Of a stretch of 5,619 nt of DNA, positions 1-4,992 are shown one piece after another. The translations under genes and the position numbers were made by a program. The stretch covers positions 1 to 5,619 of the forward strand of contig JAUXGP010000124.1 of assembly GCA_030621995.1 (NCBI GenBank). The letters are read 5' to 3'. The notes under the pieces were generated by a model. It saw nothing but the letters and a program-made list of their open reading frames with translations, had not been told where the DNA came from and made no database searches. The DNA comes from Psychrilyobacter sp. (GTDB lineage Bacteria; Fusobacteriota; Fusobacteriia; Fusobacteriales; Fusobacteriaceae). Position 1 is the first letter of the stretch; the number at the start of each line of letters is the position of its first letter.

Positions 1-182
1 ACATGGCTACGATCCGACTTATAAGGTTACAGCTCATTTGGGTTGTAGCTGATATAGTTAATGGGCTTATGGCTATTCCAAACTTAATTGGATTAATTGC
101 TCTCAGTGGAGTGGTTATAAAGGAAACTAAAGATTATTTTGATGGTTTAAAGAAAAAAGAAAGAAAGGCAAAAACAGTTTAG
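1..182 (+). CDS. Alanine/glycine:cation symporter (AGCS family), C-terminal part
   Basis: The reading frame is open from the left edge (first full codon at 3) to TAG at 180-182, leaving 59 residues. It contains the C-terminal AGCS signature: a Trp followed by [16 protein letters not shown], then ALSGVV and KETKDYF, which is the last transmembrane helix running into a short cytoplasmic tail. The tail is basic (KKKERKAK), as expected for a cytoplasmic end. AGCS proteins are inner-membrane symporters that take up alanine or glycine with Na+ or H+. The transported substrate cannot be read from this fragment, and the start and most of the gene lie outside the window. The gene ends about 24 bp before a hairpin terminator. 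The family call is firm; the individual gene name is not. Confidence 0.9.
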   Translation, partial: MATIRLIRLQLIWVVADIVNGLMAIPNLIGLIALSGVVIKETKDYFDGLKKKERKAKTV

Positions 183-205
183 TGAGAAAATAAGTGGAAT
201 ATCAA

Positions 206-240
206 AAAGAGAGGCTTCCAGATTTTGGGAGCCTTTTCAA
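206..240. terminator. Bidirectional terminator between symporter and GNAT operon
   Basis: A 7-bp stem, GGCTTCC (213-219) with GGGAGCC (227-233), encloses a 7-nt loop and contains one G-T pair. It is flanked by an A run on the left and TTTT (234-237) on the right, so it can work as an intrinsic terminator in both directions. It serves the symporter gene (+) and the convergent acetyltransferase genes (-), whose last stop codon is at 288-290. Confidence 0.8.
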
Positions 241-287
241 TTGTTCTAGTTACGGGAATAAATTTTAAGAATTATGAAAATGTGATT

Positions 288-797
288 CTATAACCCCAAC
301 ACCATTGTATATACTTTATGCAGTTTATTTCCTATTTTCATATTGCTTTCTTTTATTTTTTTATAACCAAGATTTCCCCAGAATTTAAGCCCATTAACAT
401 TTTCTTTAGACACACCTATTCTAAGTGACTTCCCGTTTAAGTTTAAAACTATTTCAGATAAAGTACTGTGAATTAATTTCCCAATACCCTTACCTCTCTC
501 TTTTTCTTTTAAAAGAAATAATCCAATGATCCATTGACCAATTGTTGGGAAATCCCTTACAAGATCAATGATCCCTATTAATTGATCTTTGTAAAATATT
601 CCTAATACAAATTTATCTTGTGGTTGTTTGTTAGGCGGCAATGAAGTGAATATTTCCTCTAAATTTTTTTTGGTGTGCAAACATCCATCATGTAATAAAA
701 AATAATCTTCACACTCTTTACATAACTGATCAACAGATTCTATATCATCTAAACTTAAAGATACAATTTTTATATCTTTATCAACTGTTTTTTCCAT
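288..797 (-). CDS. GNAT-family N-acetyltransferase
   Basis: This 169-residue protein has the GNAT fold signature. The acetyl-CoA pyrophosphate-binding loop RGKGIG is at residues 101-106, preceded by strand 4 (WIIGLFLL, 89-96) and followed by RIGVSKENVNGLKFWGNLGY (126-145), the usual strand 5, helix and 'FWxxLGY' segment. The DYF, LPPNKQ and DKFVLGIF elements place it in a subgroup of standalone GNATs; I do not know its substrate. The frame is open up to 857, but I chose ATG at 795-797 because AAAGGAG lies 9 nt upstream. A start at 857 would overlap the upstream gene and add a non-GNAT N-terminus. It lies 47 bp downstream of a second GNAT gene with no terminator between them, so the two are probably cotranscribed. 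Confidence 0.88.
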   Translation of the reverse strand: MEKTVDKDIKIVSLSLDDIESVDQLCKECEDYFLLHDGCLHTKKNLEEIFTSLPPNKQPQDKFVLGIFYKDQLIGIIDLVRDFPTIGQWIIGLFLLKEKERGKGIGKLIHSTLSEIVLNLNGKSLRIGVSKENVNGLKFWGNLGYKKIKESNMKIGNKLHKVYTMVLGL

Positions 798-844
798 ACC
801 TTGAGACTCCTTTAGAATAAATTTTATTTTTAACAGTTTTGACT

Positions 845-1390
845 TTAAAAATCCCATTCTTCTCGCAGGATACCATAACTTACAGAGTCATAATATTTAT
901 TGTCAACAATACGAGCTTTTCTATAGGTCGCTTCTTTTGTCATTCCTAATTTTTCCGATAAGTTCATCATCCTTTCATTTCCTGACCAGGTAGTAAGGCC
1001 AAGTCTTACAATTTCAGTATTTTCATTGAATAATTCTGTTATCCACATCTTTAAAGCCTCATAACCTATGCCCTTTCCCCAATAATTTTCATTGAAGATC
1101 ACAATACCTATCTCCATCCACAGTGTTTCTTTAGATTTCCAGTAAGAGTTCACCGTTCCTATTAGTTCATTATTACTGCTATCTACAATCATCTTTCCTG
1201 ATTTTACGTCCTTTTCTCCCTTTAAAAATTTACTTCTATAATTCTCAACATCTTGTTTCAATTCCTCTAGACTAGGTTTACCAAAATATGGACCATTATA
1301 TTTATGAAATTCTCTTTCTGGATTATTTAAATACAGATAACTCTCTAAATCATTTATTTCCAGTTTCCTAAATTTAATATTTGTCTTCAT
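845..1390 (-). CDS. GNAT acetyltransferase, RimJ/RimL-like
   Basis: A 181-residue protein of the acetyltransf_3 (RimJ/RimL, SpeG-like) type. The N-terminus IKFRKLEINDLESYLYL matches the opening strand and helix of this group. WMEIGIVIFNENYWGKGIGYEAL (residues 91-113) contains strand 4 and the acetyl-CoA loop GKGIG (105-109). TTWSGNERMMNLSEKLGM (133-150) is the strand 5 and helix region in which an N-containing turn precedes the 'EKLGM' helix, and the tail YDSVSYGILREEW is typical. Members acetylate ribosomal protein N-termini, polyamines, antibiotics or other amines; this sequence does not say which. The ATG is 9 nt after AGGAGG. It is the first gene of a probable two-GNAT operon. Confidence 0.9.
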   Translation of the reverse strand: MKTNIKFRKLEINDLESYLYLNNPEREFHKYNGPYFGKPSLEELKQDVENYRSKFLKGEKDVKSGKMIVDSSNNELIGTVNSYWKSKETLWMEIGIVIFNENYWGKGIGYEALKMWITELFNENTEIVRLGLTTWSGNERMMNLSEKLGMTKEATYRKARIVDNKYYDSVSYGILREEWDF

Positions 1391-1430
1391 ATGACCTTTC
1401 CTCCTGTATTACATCTTTTAACACCAATAT

Positions 1431-1461
1431 ATTTTATACTGCAATAGCCGGGTAAAATAAA
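1431..1461 (-). promoter_or_regulatory. Weak candidate promoter for the GNAT operon
   Basis: On the minus strand TATAAA (1433-1438) lies 17 nt downstream of TTTATT (1456-1461), about 40 bp before the acetyltransferase start. The -35 box matches TTGACA at only 3 of 6 positions. A terminator separates this region from the upstream small gene, so the operon needs its own promoter, but this choice is tentative. The rest of 1391-1527 shows nothing else I can support. Confidence 0.25.
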
Positions 1462-1527
1462 TCATTCCCACAGTGATATGTAAAAAATTACTTAAATAAA
1501 ATCTTAGCTGGGAACTAAAAAAAATAT

Positions 1528-1554
1528 AAAAAAAAGCAAGATATTATCCTGCTT
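1528..1554 (-). terminator. Intrinsic terminator of the small basic-protein gene
   Basis: On the minus strand AAGCAGG (1548-1554) pairs with CTTGCTT (1534-1540) across an AT-rich loop whose ends can pair further. Eight T residues (1528-1535) follow, partly inside the stem. It begins immediately after the stop codon of the 43-codon gene, which supports that gene as a discrete transcription unit. Confidence 0.85.
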
Positions 1555-1686
1555 CTAATTCTCAACCACTTCATTTTCCTTAAATTTTCTTTTAACATTA
1601 GATTTAATAATGGCTTTTCCTTTTCTTTTTCCTTTGTTTTTCATTTTCCCCTTTATTTTTACTGCTTTAGTTTTTCCTTTTTTCAC
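1555..1686 (-). CDS. Small lysine-rich basic protein, 43 residues, unknown
   Basis: A GTG at 1684-1686 follows AGGAGG by 5 nt and opens 43 codons ending in TAG at 1555-1557. The product has 16 Lys and 2 Arg against 3 Glu, a net charge near +15. From residue 10 to 24 every second residue is Lys (KIKGKMKNKGKRKGK). The acidic residues all lie in the last seven positions (ENEVVEN). No signal peptide, Cys or hydrophobic core is visible. Support for a real gene comes from a consensus SD, an extended -10 promoter about 78 bp upstream and a terminator abutting the stop codon. The composition suggests binding to nucleic acid or another polyanion (DNA, ribosome, polyphosphate), as in histone H1-like tails; that is inference only. 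I do not recognise a family. Confidence 0.72.
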   Translation of the reverse strand: MKKGKTKAVKIKGKMKNKGKRKGKAIIKSNVKRKFKENEVVEN

Positions 1687-1763
1687 TGTAGCCTCCTAAA
1701 TTTTATAAACTTTTAATATTCTCCCTATTTCCAAAGAAAATATGAAATAAAAAGATGGATCTT

Positions 1764-1772
1764 ATTATACCA
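1764..1772 (-). promoter_or_regulatory. Extended -10 promoter of the small basic-protein gene
   Basis: The minus strand reads TGGTATAAT here, a perfect extended -10 (TGnTATAAT). No good -35 box lies 17 nt upstream, as is common for extended -10 promoters. Transcription would start near 1757, giving a 5' leader of about 70 nt. The 13-mer AATATGGTATAAT occurs again before the gene at 4993. Confidence 0.65.
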
Positions 1773-2030
1773 TATTAAGAGAATATAATAATTTATAAAA
1801 TTATATTTTGATGAAAAATTATTTTTTAGGGATTACAGCATAAATAGCAATGTAGATCCCGAAATTCCGACCTTCTAATTTGCTTATAGAGGTGATTTAA
1901 GAACATGTGTCGACAAGAAAGTCGAGATGAGAATAAAATGTCTGATAACTTGTTTTAGAAGCTCTGAGGAGGGGAGAAGAAAAAGGAGAATTTGAAAAAT
2001 AAATTTTAGAGGTAATAACAATTTTAAATC
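1773..2030. other. Spacer with no convincing gene; 17-codon ORF with SD
   Basis: No ORF of gene length is visible on either strand. On the plus strand, GAGGTGA (1889-1895) stands 9 nt before ATG at 1905, which opens 17 codons ending with TAG at 1956-1958 (product MCRQESRDENKMSDNLF). A 5-bp hairpin TCGAC/GTCGA (1910-1914 with 1921-1925) sits inside it. I could not find a good promoter upstream. The region may be decayed coding sequence, a small transcript, or nothing. Confidence 0.3.
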
Positions 2031-2031
2031 T

Positions 2032-2076
2032 AAAAATAAAAGCTCCCAAATTGAGAGCTTTTTAAATATGTTTTAT
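2032..2076. repeat. Direct repeat copy A (terminator-containing, 45 bp)
   Basis: These 45 bp match 3027-3071 at 42 positions with no gaps; the first 22 and last 12 bases are identical. It includes a whole terminator hairpin and overlaps the last codons of the broken methyltransferase gene (stop at 2073-2075). The two copies bracket the methyltransferase module. Confidence 0.85.
2038..2062. terminator. Terminator of the methyltransferase gene
   Basis: AAAAGCTC (2038-2045) pairs perfectly with GAGCTTTT (2055-2062) around a 9-nt loop. Read on the minus strand, the stem runs into TTTTATTTTTA, a good intrinsic terminator for the methyltransferase gene that ends at 2073. The T-rich right side could also stop plus-strand transcription. 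Confidence 0.8.
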
Positions 2077-2838
2077 TTTTTCTGAGCAATTATGAAAAAG
2101 CGGTGACAAGTTAAATCTATGTATCCTTGTTTGCTAATAAGTTCATGAATATGAAATAAATATTTATAGTACTTATTAATACTAAAATCTGGGATTTGCC
2201 AAGGTATTGCTTTTAAATAATATACTATTGCACCAATATCATAAAATCTTGTTTTTACTTTATCTTCTTTTAGTTCTTTTAATTTAAAACCACATGACTT
2301 AAGCTCTTTAGATGCACTACTTAAGTTCCAATCTTCAAATTGAGGGCTATTTGCTCCTAGTAACATATTTAACTCTATGTCATTTACCCCACCAACTTGT
2401 TGAGTTATAAAATATCCTCCAGGTTTTAAAATCCTCATTAATTCTAGAGATGAAAAAGATTCATGACGATTAATTATTAAATCAAATCTTTCTGAGGATA
2501 TAGGAAGGACTGTATCTTCTTTTATAAAAAAAAACATCTATTCCTAAGGGTTTTAATCTTTTTTTTGCTTCTTTAATATTTGGTTCATACCCTTCTGTAG
2601 CACAAGTATCTTTCGGTAAAAAAGGTAACGAAGATAAAAATTCACCACCACCAGTTCCCATATCTAAAAGAGAAGTAGCATTGCTACAATAATCTCTTAT
2701 TTCATTATAATAATTCCAACGCAAAGGGAATCCTTTCATTCGACCATTGCGAGTTAAATAATTAAAATCCCATCCTAAAAATGCTTCATTTTCATCTGAA
2801 ATATATTTTTCAAACTTTTTCTTTTCATTGATTATCAT
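2073..2838 (-). pseudogene. Class I SAM-dependent methyltransferase, frameshifted
   Basis: Two overlapping minus-strand frames encode one protein. The first (2838 to 2482) carries the SAM-binding motif I, LLDMGTGGGEF (residues 57-67), and EGYEPN (82-87), consistent with motif II. After IDVFF it leaves frame at nine T residues (2526-2534 on the plus strand) and stops 13 codons later. The second (from 2537 to 2073) continues with IKEDTVLPISSERFDLIINRHESF and LKPGGYFITQQVGG, the motif IV-VI region, to a normal C-terminus. Removing one T restores a 254-residue protein of standard length for small Rossmann methyltransferases. Start: ATG at 2836-2838 behind AGGAGGT. It lacks the Erm or RlmA layout I know, so the substrate is unknown. 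The break could be a real mutation, a phase-variable tract, transcriptional slippage or a sequencing error. Both halves look well conserved, so any loss is recent. Confidence 0.88.
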
Positions 2839-2844
2839 TTCTTT

Positions 2845-2901
2845 ACCTCCTATTATTAATTGCTCAATTTAAAAATTTATTGCAATTATTATGGAGGAGG
2901 T
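2845..2901 (-). promoter_or_regulatory. SD-sequestering hairpin before the methyltransferase
   Basis: In the minus-strand transcript ACCUCCU (2895-2901) can pair with AGGAGGU (2845-2851), which is the SD site of the methyltransferase gene. An imperfect internal loop and a second 6-bp stem, AAUUGC (2882-2887) with GCAAUU (2858-2863), extend it. The same anti-SD arm can instead pair with the SD of the upstream leader ORF: AUGGAGG (2957-2963) with CCUCCAU (2891-2897). The two pairings share 2895-2897 and so exclude each other. This is the geometry of a translational attenuator; the pairing is visible, the function is inferred. Confidence 0.6.
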
Positions 2902-2912
2902 CTATTAAGTTG

Positions 2913-2945
2913 TTACAATCCATCAAAGTTATAGAATTTGAACAT
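2913..2945 (-). CDS. Putative 10-residue leader peptide of methyltransferase
   Basis: ATG at 2943-2945 follows GGAGGT (2956-2961) by 10 nt and opens ten codons, MFKFYNFDGL, ending in TAA at 2913-2915. It lies in the leader of the methyltransferase gene. The stop codon is 11 nt before the anti-SD arm that can sequester the main gene's SD, so a ribosome halted at the end of this ORF would reach that arm and free the downstream SD. The peptide is rich in aromatic residues (F2, F4, Y5, F7). A 10-codon ORF can occur by chance; the strong SD and the placement are the reasons for calling it. Confidence 0.5.
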   Translation of the reverse strand: MFKFYNFDGL

Positions 2946-2977
2946 AGTATTCTTTACCTCCATTTCTTATGATTTTG

Positions 2978-3006
2978 ATTATATTAACAAGTATATTCGA
3001 ATTTAA
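2978..3006 (-). promoter_or_regulatory. Candidate promoter of the methyltransferase module
   Basis: The minus strand has TATAAT (2978-2983), a perfect -10 hexamer, 17 nt from TTAAAT (3001-3006), a poor -35 box. Transcription would start near 2971, about ten bases before the SD of the leader ORF, so the transcript would carry the complete leader and hairpin. Confidence 0.45.
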
Positions 3007-3026
3007 ATTTAAAATTCCTTTAATAA

Positions 3027-3071
3027 AAAAATAAAAGCTCCCAAATTGGGAACTTTTTCAATATGTTTTAT
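3027..3071. repeat. Direct repeat copy B (terminator-containing, 45 bp)
   Basis: Partner of the repeat at 2032-2076, with three substitutions. It starts 29 bp from the encoded CCA end of the tRNA-Leu gene and is in the same orientation as copy A. The sequence between the copies, about 950 bp, is exactly the methyltransferase module with its leader and candidate promoter. Confidence 0.85.
3033..3057. terminator. Terminator downstream of tRNA-Leu
   Basis: AAAAGCTCCC (3033-3042) pairs with GGGAACTTTT (3048-3057) around the loop AAATT, with one C-A mismatch at 3038/3052. On the minus strand the stem is followed by TTTTATTTTTTTA, which would end the tRNA transcript about 45-75 bases after the mature 3' end. 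Confidence 0.75.
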
Positions 3072-3099
3072 ATTATATCCCATTTGTATGAAAATAAGA

Positions 3100-3185
3100 T
3101 GGTGCATCAAGGGGGACTTGAACCCCCACAGGAAAACTCCCATAGAGCCCTCAACCCTACGCGTCTACCATTCCGCCACTGATGC
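3100..3185 (-). tRNA. tRNA-Leu, anticodon GAG
   Basis: The minus strand folds as a class II tRNA of 86 nt including an encoded CCA. The acceptor stem is GCATCAG with TTGATGC (one G-U pair) and the discriminator is A. The D-arm TGGCGGAATGGTAGACGCG is of leucine type. The anticodon stem TAGGG/CTCTA holds the loop TTGAGGG, anticodon GAG at 3150-3152. A long variable arm (GGGA/TTCC stem) is typical of Leu, and the T-arm is GGGGG/CCCCC with loop TTCAAGT. It reads CUC and CUU codons. It lies between the methyltransferase module and the antiporter gene and has its own promoter. Confidence 0.97.
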
Positions 3186-3197
3186 TTAACATAGGAA

Positions 3198-3226
3198 ATT
3201 ATATAGTAATCTCCTACACTTGTCAA
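3198..3226 (-). promoter_or_regulatory. Consensus promoter of tRNA-Leu
   Basis: TTGACA (3221-3226) and TATAAT (3198-3203) on the minus strand are separated by exactly 17 nt, a perfect sigma-70-type promoter, as expected for a highly expressed tRNA. Start near 3191 gives a precursor leader of only a few bases. The spacer between this gene and the antiporter stop codon (3285) has A/T tracts (3231-3246) but no clear hairpin. Confidence 0.9.
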
Positions 3227-3284
3227 TTAATTTTTTTAAAAAAAAATAAGTGAAACCAACCATCGTAATAAACCTTTTTAAATT

Positions 3285-4718
3285 TTAACCGAGATACCCT
3301 AAAATAATAAATATTATGGAACTTATTCCTGCATTGATTAAAACATATGGAATTTGGGTTCTGACATGGTGGATATGATCCGATGCAGTAGCCATAGAAG
3401 CCATTATTGTAGTATCTGATATAGGGGAACAATGATCTCCCATAATTCCGCCAGAGATAGCAGCTCCTACAGCTAGATAGATATTTCCATCTAAAGCCAC
3501 AGCAGTTTGCAGTGCAATAGGAATCATAATAGCAAAAGTACCCCATGAAGTCCCGGTGGCAAATGCCATTAATCCAGCTAAAATAAATACTATTACCCCT
3601 GTAAATGCAGGATCTATAGAAGCTCCATCTAGAAGGCTGGCGATATATTGTCCCGTCCCCAGGGTAGTTATGGAGTTTCCGATTGCAAATGCAAAGATCA
3701 ATATCATAGATACAGGCGCCATTCCTCCGATACCTTTATACAGGTAATCCATATACTCTTTTAAGTTCATCACTTTTTTTGATATATAATAGATCCCTGT
3801 AAAGGCTGTAGTTGTACAGATTGCCCAAAACAGGGATGTGGAGCCGCTTCCTGCCAGCATATTTCCATTCCCGGTAATATATAATCCTATAGGCATCATG
3901 AAAACCAGAACCATGATGGGAAGGATCATATTCCACATAGAGATTACAGTTCCCTCCTTTATGGGTAAGTTGATAGCATCTTCTTCTACCACAGGGGTAG
4001 CATCATCAGCAATGACTTTACCTTCCTTTAGGGCTCTTTCTTCAGCTTTTTTCATAGGACCAAAATGGTTTTCGGTAATGATAAAATAAAAAACTGTGAT
4101 AATAGCAACTATAGAATATATTTGGTAGGGGATACTTCTGATTAAAATCGTAACTGGATTTATATCGACAACTCCTACACTAACTTGAGCCGCTAATATT
4201 CCTAAGATAGTAGCTCCCCAGCCATTTAATGGTATTAATCCACAAACAGGAGCAGATGTAGAGTCACAGATATATGCTAACTTTTCTCTTGAAATTTTAT
4301 ATTTGTCGGAAAGATCACGGGTTACGGTTCCAGTTAATAGGATAGTGATACTGGACTCGATAAAAACGACAATACCGATGAAGTAAGCGAGCAGCATGAC
4401 ACCTTTTCTAGATTTTATTATTCCTTTTTTCTTGGTTAAAAATTCTACGAATCCTTGAACCCCTCCTGAAACTTGGATAAGGGTCATAATTCCACCGATT
4501 AAAAATGTAAAGATGATGGTTTTTGTAGCCCACCCCTCTGAAAAGACCTGAATAACACCCTCTAAACTCATATTTAAAGCTCCTAAGATATTCCATCCAT
4601 TAATTATCAGGTTACTAAATACAATACCTAAAAACAAAGAAATAATAACTTGACCCGTATAGATTGCCAAGAGTAGTGTAACTATCGGGGGTAGTAAACT
4701 TAAAATTCCATATTCCAT
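3285..4718 (-). CDS. nhaC: Na+/H+ antiporter NhaC family transporter
   Basis: A 477-residue polytopic membrane protein of the NhaC family, full length for the family (usually about 450-490), with roughly 11-12 hydrophobic segments. Diagnostic motifs: FIESSITILLTGT (119-131), DSTSAPVCGLIPLNGWG (152-168), FATGTSWGTF (386-395) and the family signature GGIMGDHCSPISDTT (423-437), followed by ASDHIHHVRTQIPYVL (445-460). The charged stretch KKAEERALKEGKVIADD (223-239) is a cytoplasmic or periplasmic loop. Known members exchange Na+ for H+ or, like Bacillus MleN, malate and H+ for lactate and Na+; others import amino acids. The substrate cannot be decided here, and nhaC is a family-level name. The ATG lies 6 nt after AGGAGG. 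It is monocistronic: the preceding gene is divergent and a tRNA with its own promoter follows. Confidence 0.93.
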   Translation of the reverse strand: MEYGILSLLPPIVTLLLAIYTGQVIISLFLGIVFSNLIINGWNILGALNMSLEGVIQVFSEGWATKTIIFTFLIGGIMTLIQVSGGVQGFVEFLTKKKGIIKSRKGVMLLAYFIGIVVFIESSITILLTGTVTRDLSDKYKISREKLAYICDSTSAPVCGLIPLNGWGATILGILAAQVSVGVVDINPVTILIRSIPYQIYSIVAIITVFYFIITENHFGPMKKAEERALKEGKVIADDATPVVEEDAINLPIKEGTVISMWNMILPIMVLVFMMPIGLYITGNGNMLAGSGSTSLFWAICTTTAFTGIYYISKKVMNLKEYMDYLYKGIGGMAPVSMILIFAFAIGNSITTLGTGQYIASLLDGASIDPAFTGVIVFILAGLMAFATGTSWGTFAIMIPIALQTAVALDGNIYLAVGAAISGGIMGDHCSPISDTTIMASMATASDHIHHVRTQIPYVLINAGISSIIFIILGYLG

Positions 4719-4753
4719 TTCATTCCTCCTAATTTATTGTTGTCTGCTTAAAT

Positions 4754-4762
4754 ATTGTAACA
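4754..4762 (-). promoter_or_regulatory. Candidate extended -10 promoter of the antiporter gene
   Basis: TGTTACAAT on the minus strand fits TGnTATAAT with one mismatch, about 35 bp before the antiporter ATG. No convincing -35 box is present. A start further upstream, which would include the inverted repeat at 4827-4900 in the transcript, cannot be excluded. Confidence 0.35.
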
Positions 4763-4826
4763 TTAGTTTCAGGGATTAGAAAGTATCATTCAGGAATAAA
4801 AATTGTTCATATAAAATATAAAATTT

Positions 4827-4900
4827 CCTGTAGATACCGGCTGCCTGGGTCTTGGATTGTTCATGTTTTTTGAATTTCAGAAATTATGGGATCCTACAGG
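4827..4900. promoter_or_regulatory. Inverted repeat in the divergent antiporter/acidic-protein spacer
   Basis: CCTGTAG (4827-4833) is complementary to CTACAGG (4894-4900). The pairing continues as AT/AT next to one unpaired C, and the arms enclose about 58 bp. The 9-mer ATTGTTCAT occurs at 4802-4810 and again at 4856-4864. The rest of 4719-4957 holds no gene. It could be a structured leader or ncRNA, an operator region, or chance. I do not recognise any known riboswitch consensus. Confidence 0.3.
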
Positions 4901-4957
4901 GTTTTTATTAAACTTTTAAAAATATTTTTTAGGTCACAGTAATATATCTTTTAAATA

Positions 4958-4966
4958 TGGTATAAT
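4958..4966 (+). promoter_or_regulatory. Extended -10 promoter of the acidic-protein gene
   Basis: TGGTATAAT is a perfect extended -10. The usual -35 position (about 4938-4943) does not match TTGACA. Transcription would begin near 4973, leaving a leader of about 20 nt before the ATG. Confidence 0.7.
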
Positions 4967-4992
4967 GAGAGAAGAAAAAAATAAAGGAAGTG

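Noticed and set aside
798..857. Twenty-codon N-terminal extension of the first GNAT gene
   Set aside because: It would overlap the stop of the upstream gene, has no SD, and encodes no GNAT element; the internal ATG at 795-797 has AAAGGAG at good spacing.
1449..1515. TTCCCA...TGGGAA inverted repeat upstream of the GNAT operon
   Set aside because: Only 6 bp with a loop of about 40 nt of AT-rich sequence; expected by chance at this base composition.
2073..2537. C-terminal half of the methyltransferase as an independent gene starting at ATG 2537
   Set aside because: It lacks the SAM-binding motif I and its ATG arises from the homopolymer junction. It continues the protein of the first half, so it is treated as part of one frameshifted gene.
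2032..3071. Insertion sequence or transposon flanked by the direct repeats
   Set aside because: No transposase or recombinase gene and no terminal inverted repeats are visible; 45-bp repeats are far too long for a target-site duplication.
3231..3284. Terminator for the antiporter gene in the T7A9 tract region
   Set aside because: There is no stable hairpin before the minus-strand T run; GGTTT repeats there are direct, not inverted.
3223..3546. Minus-strand ORF of 107 codons overlapping the antiporter C-terminus
   Set aside because: Shadow frame of the antiporter gene; Cys/Tyr-rich translation without any domain, and it runs across the tRNA promoter.
3556..4089. Plus-strand ORFs at 3556-3747 and 3838-4089
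   Set aside because: Antisense shadows of the antiporter gene, without SD or recognisable product.
3736..4596. Minus-strand ORFs at 3736-3936 and 4408-4596
   Set aside because: Out-of-frame shadows inside the antiporter gene.
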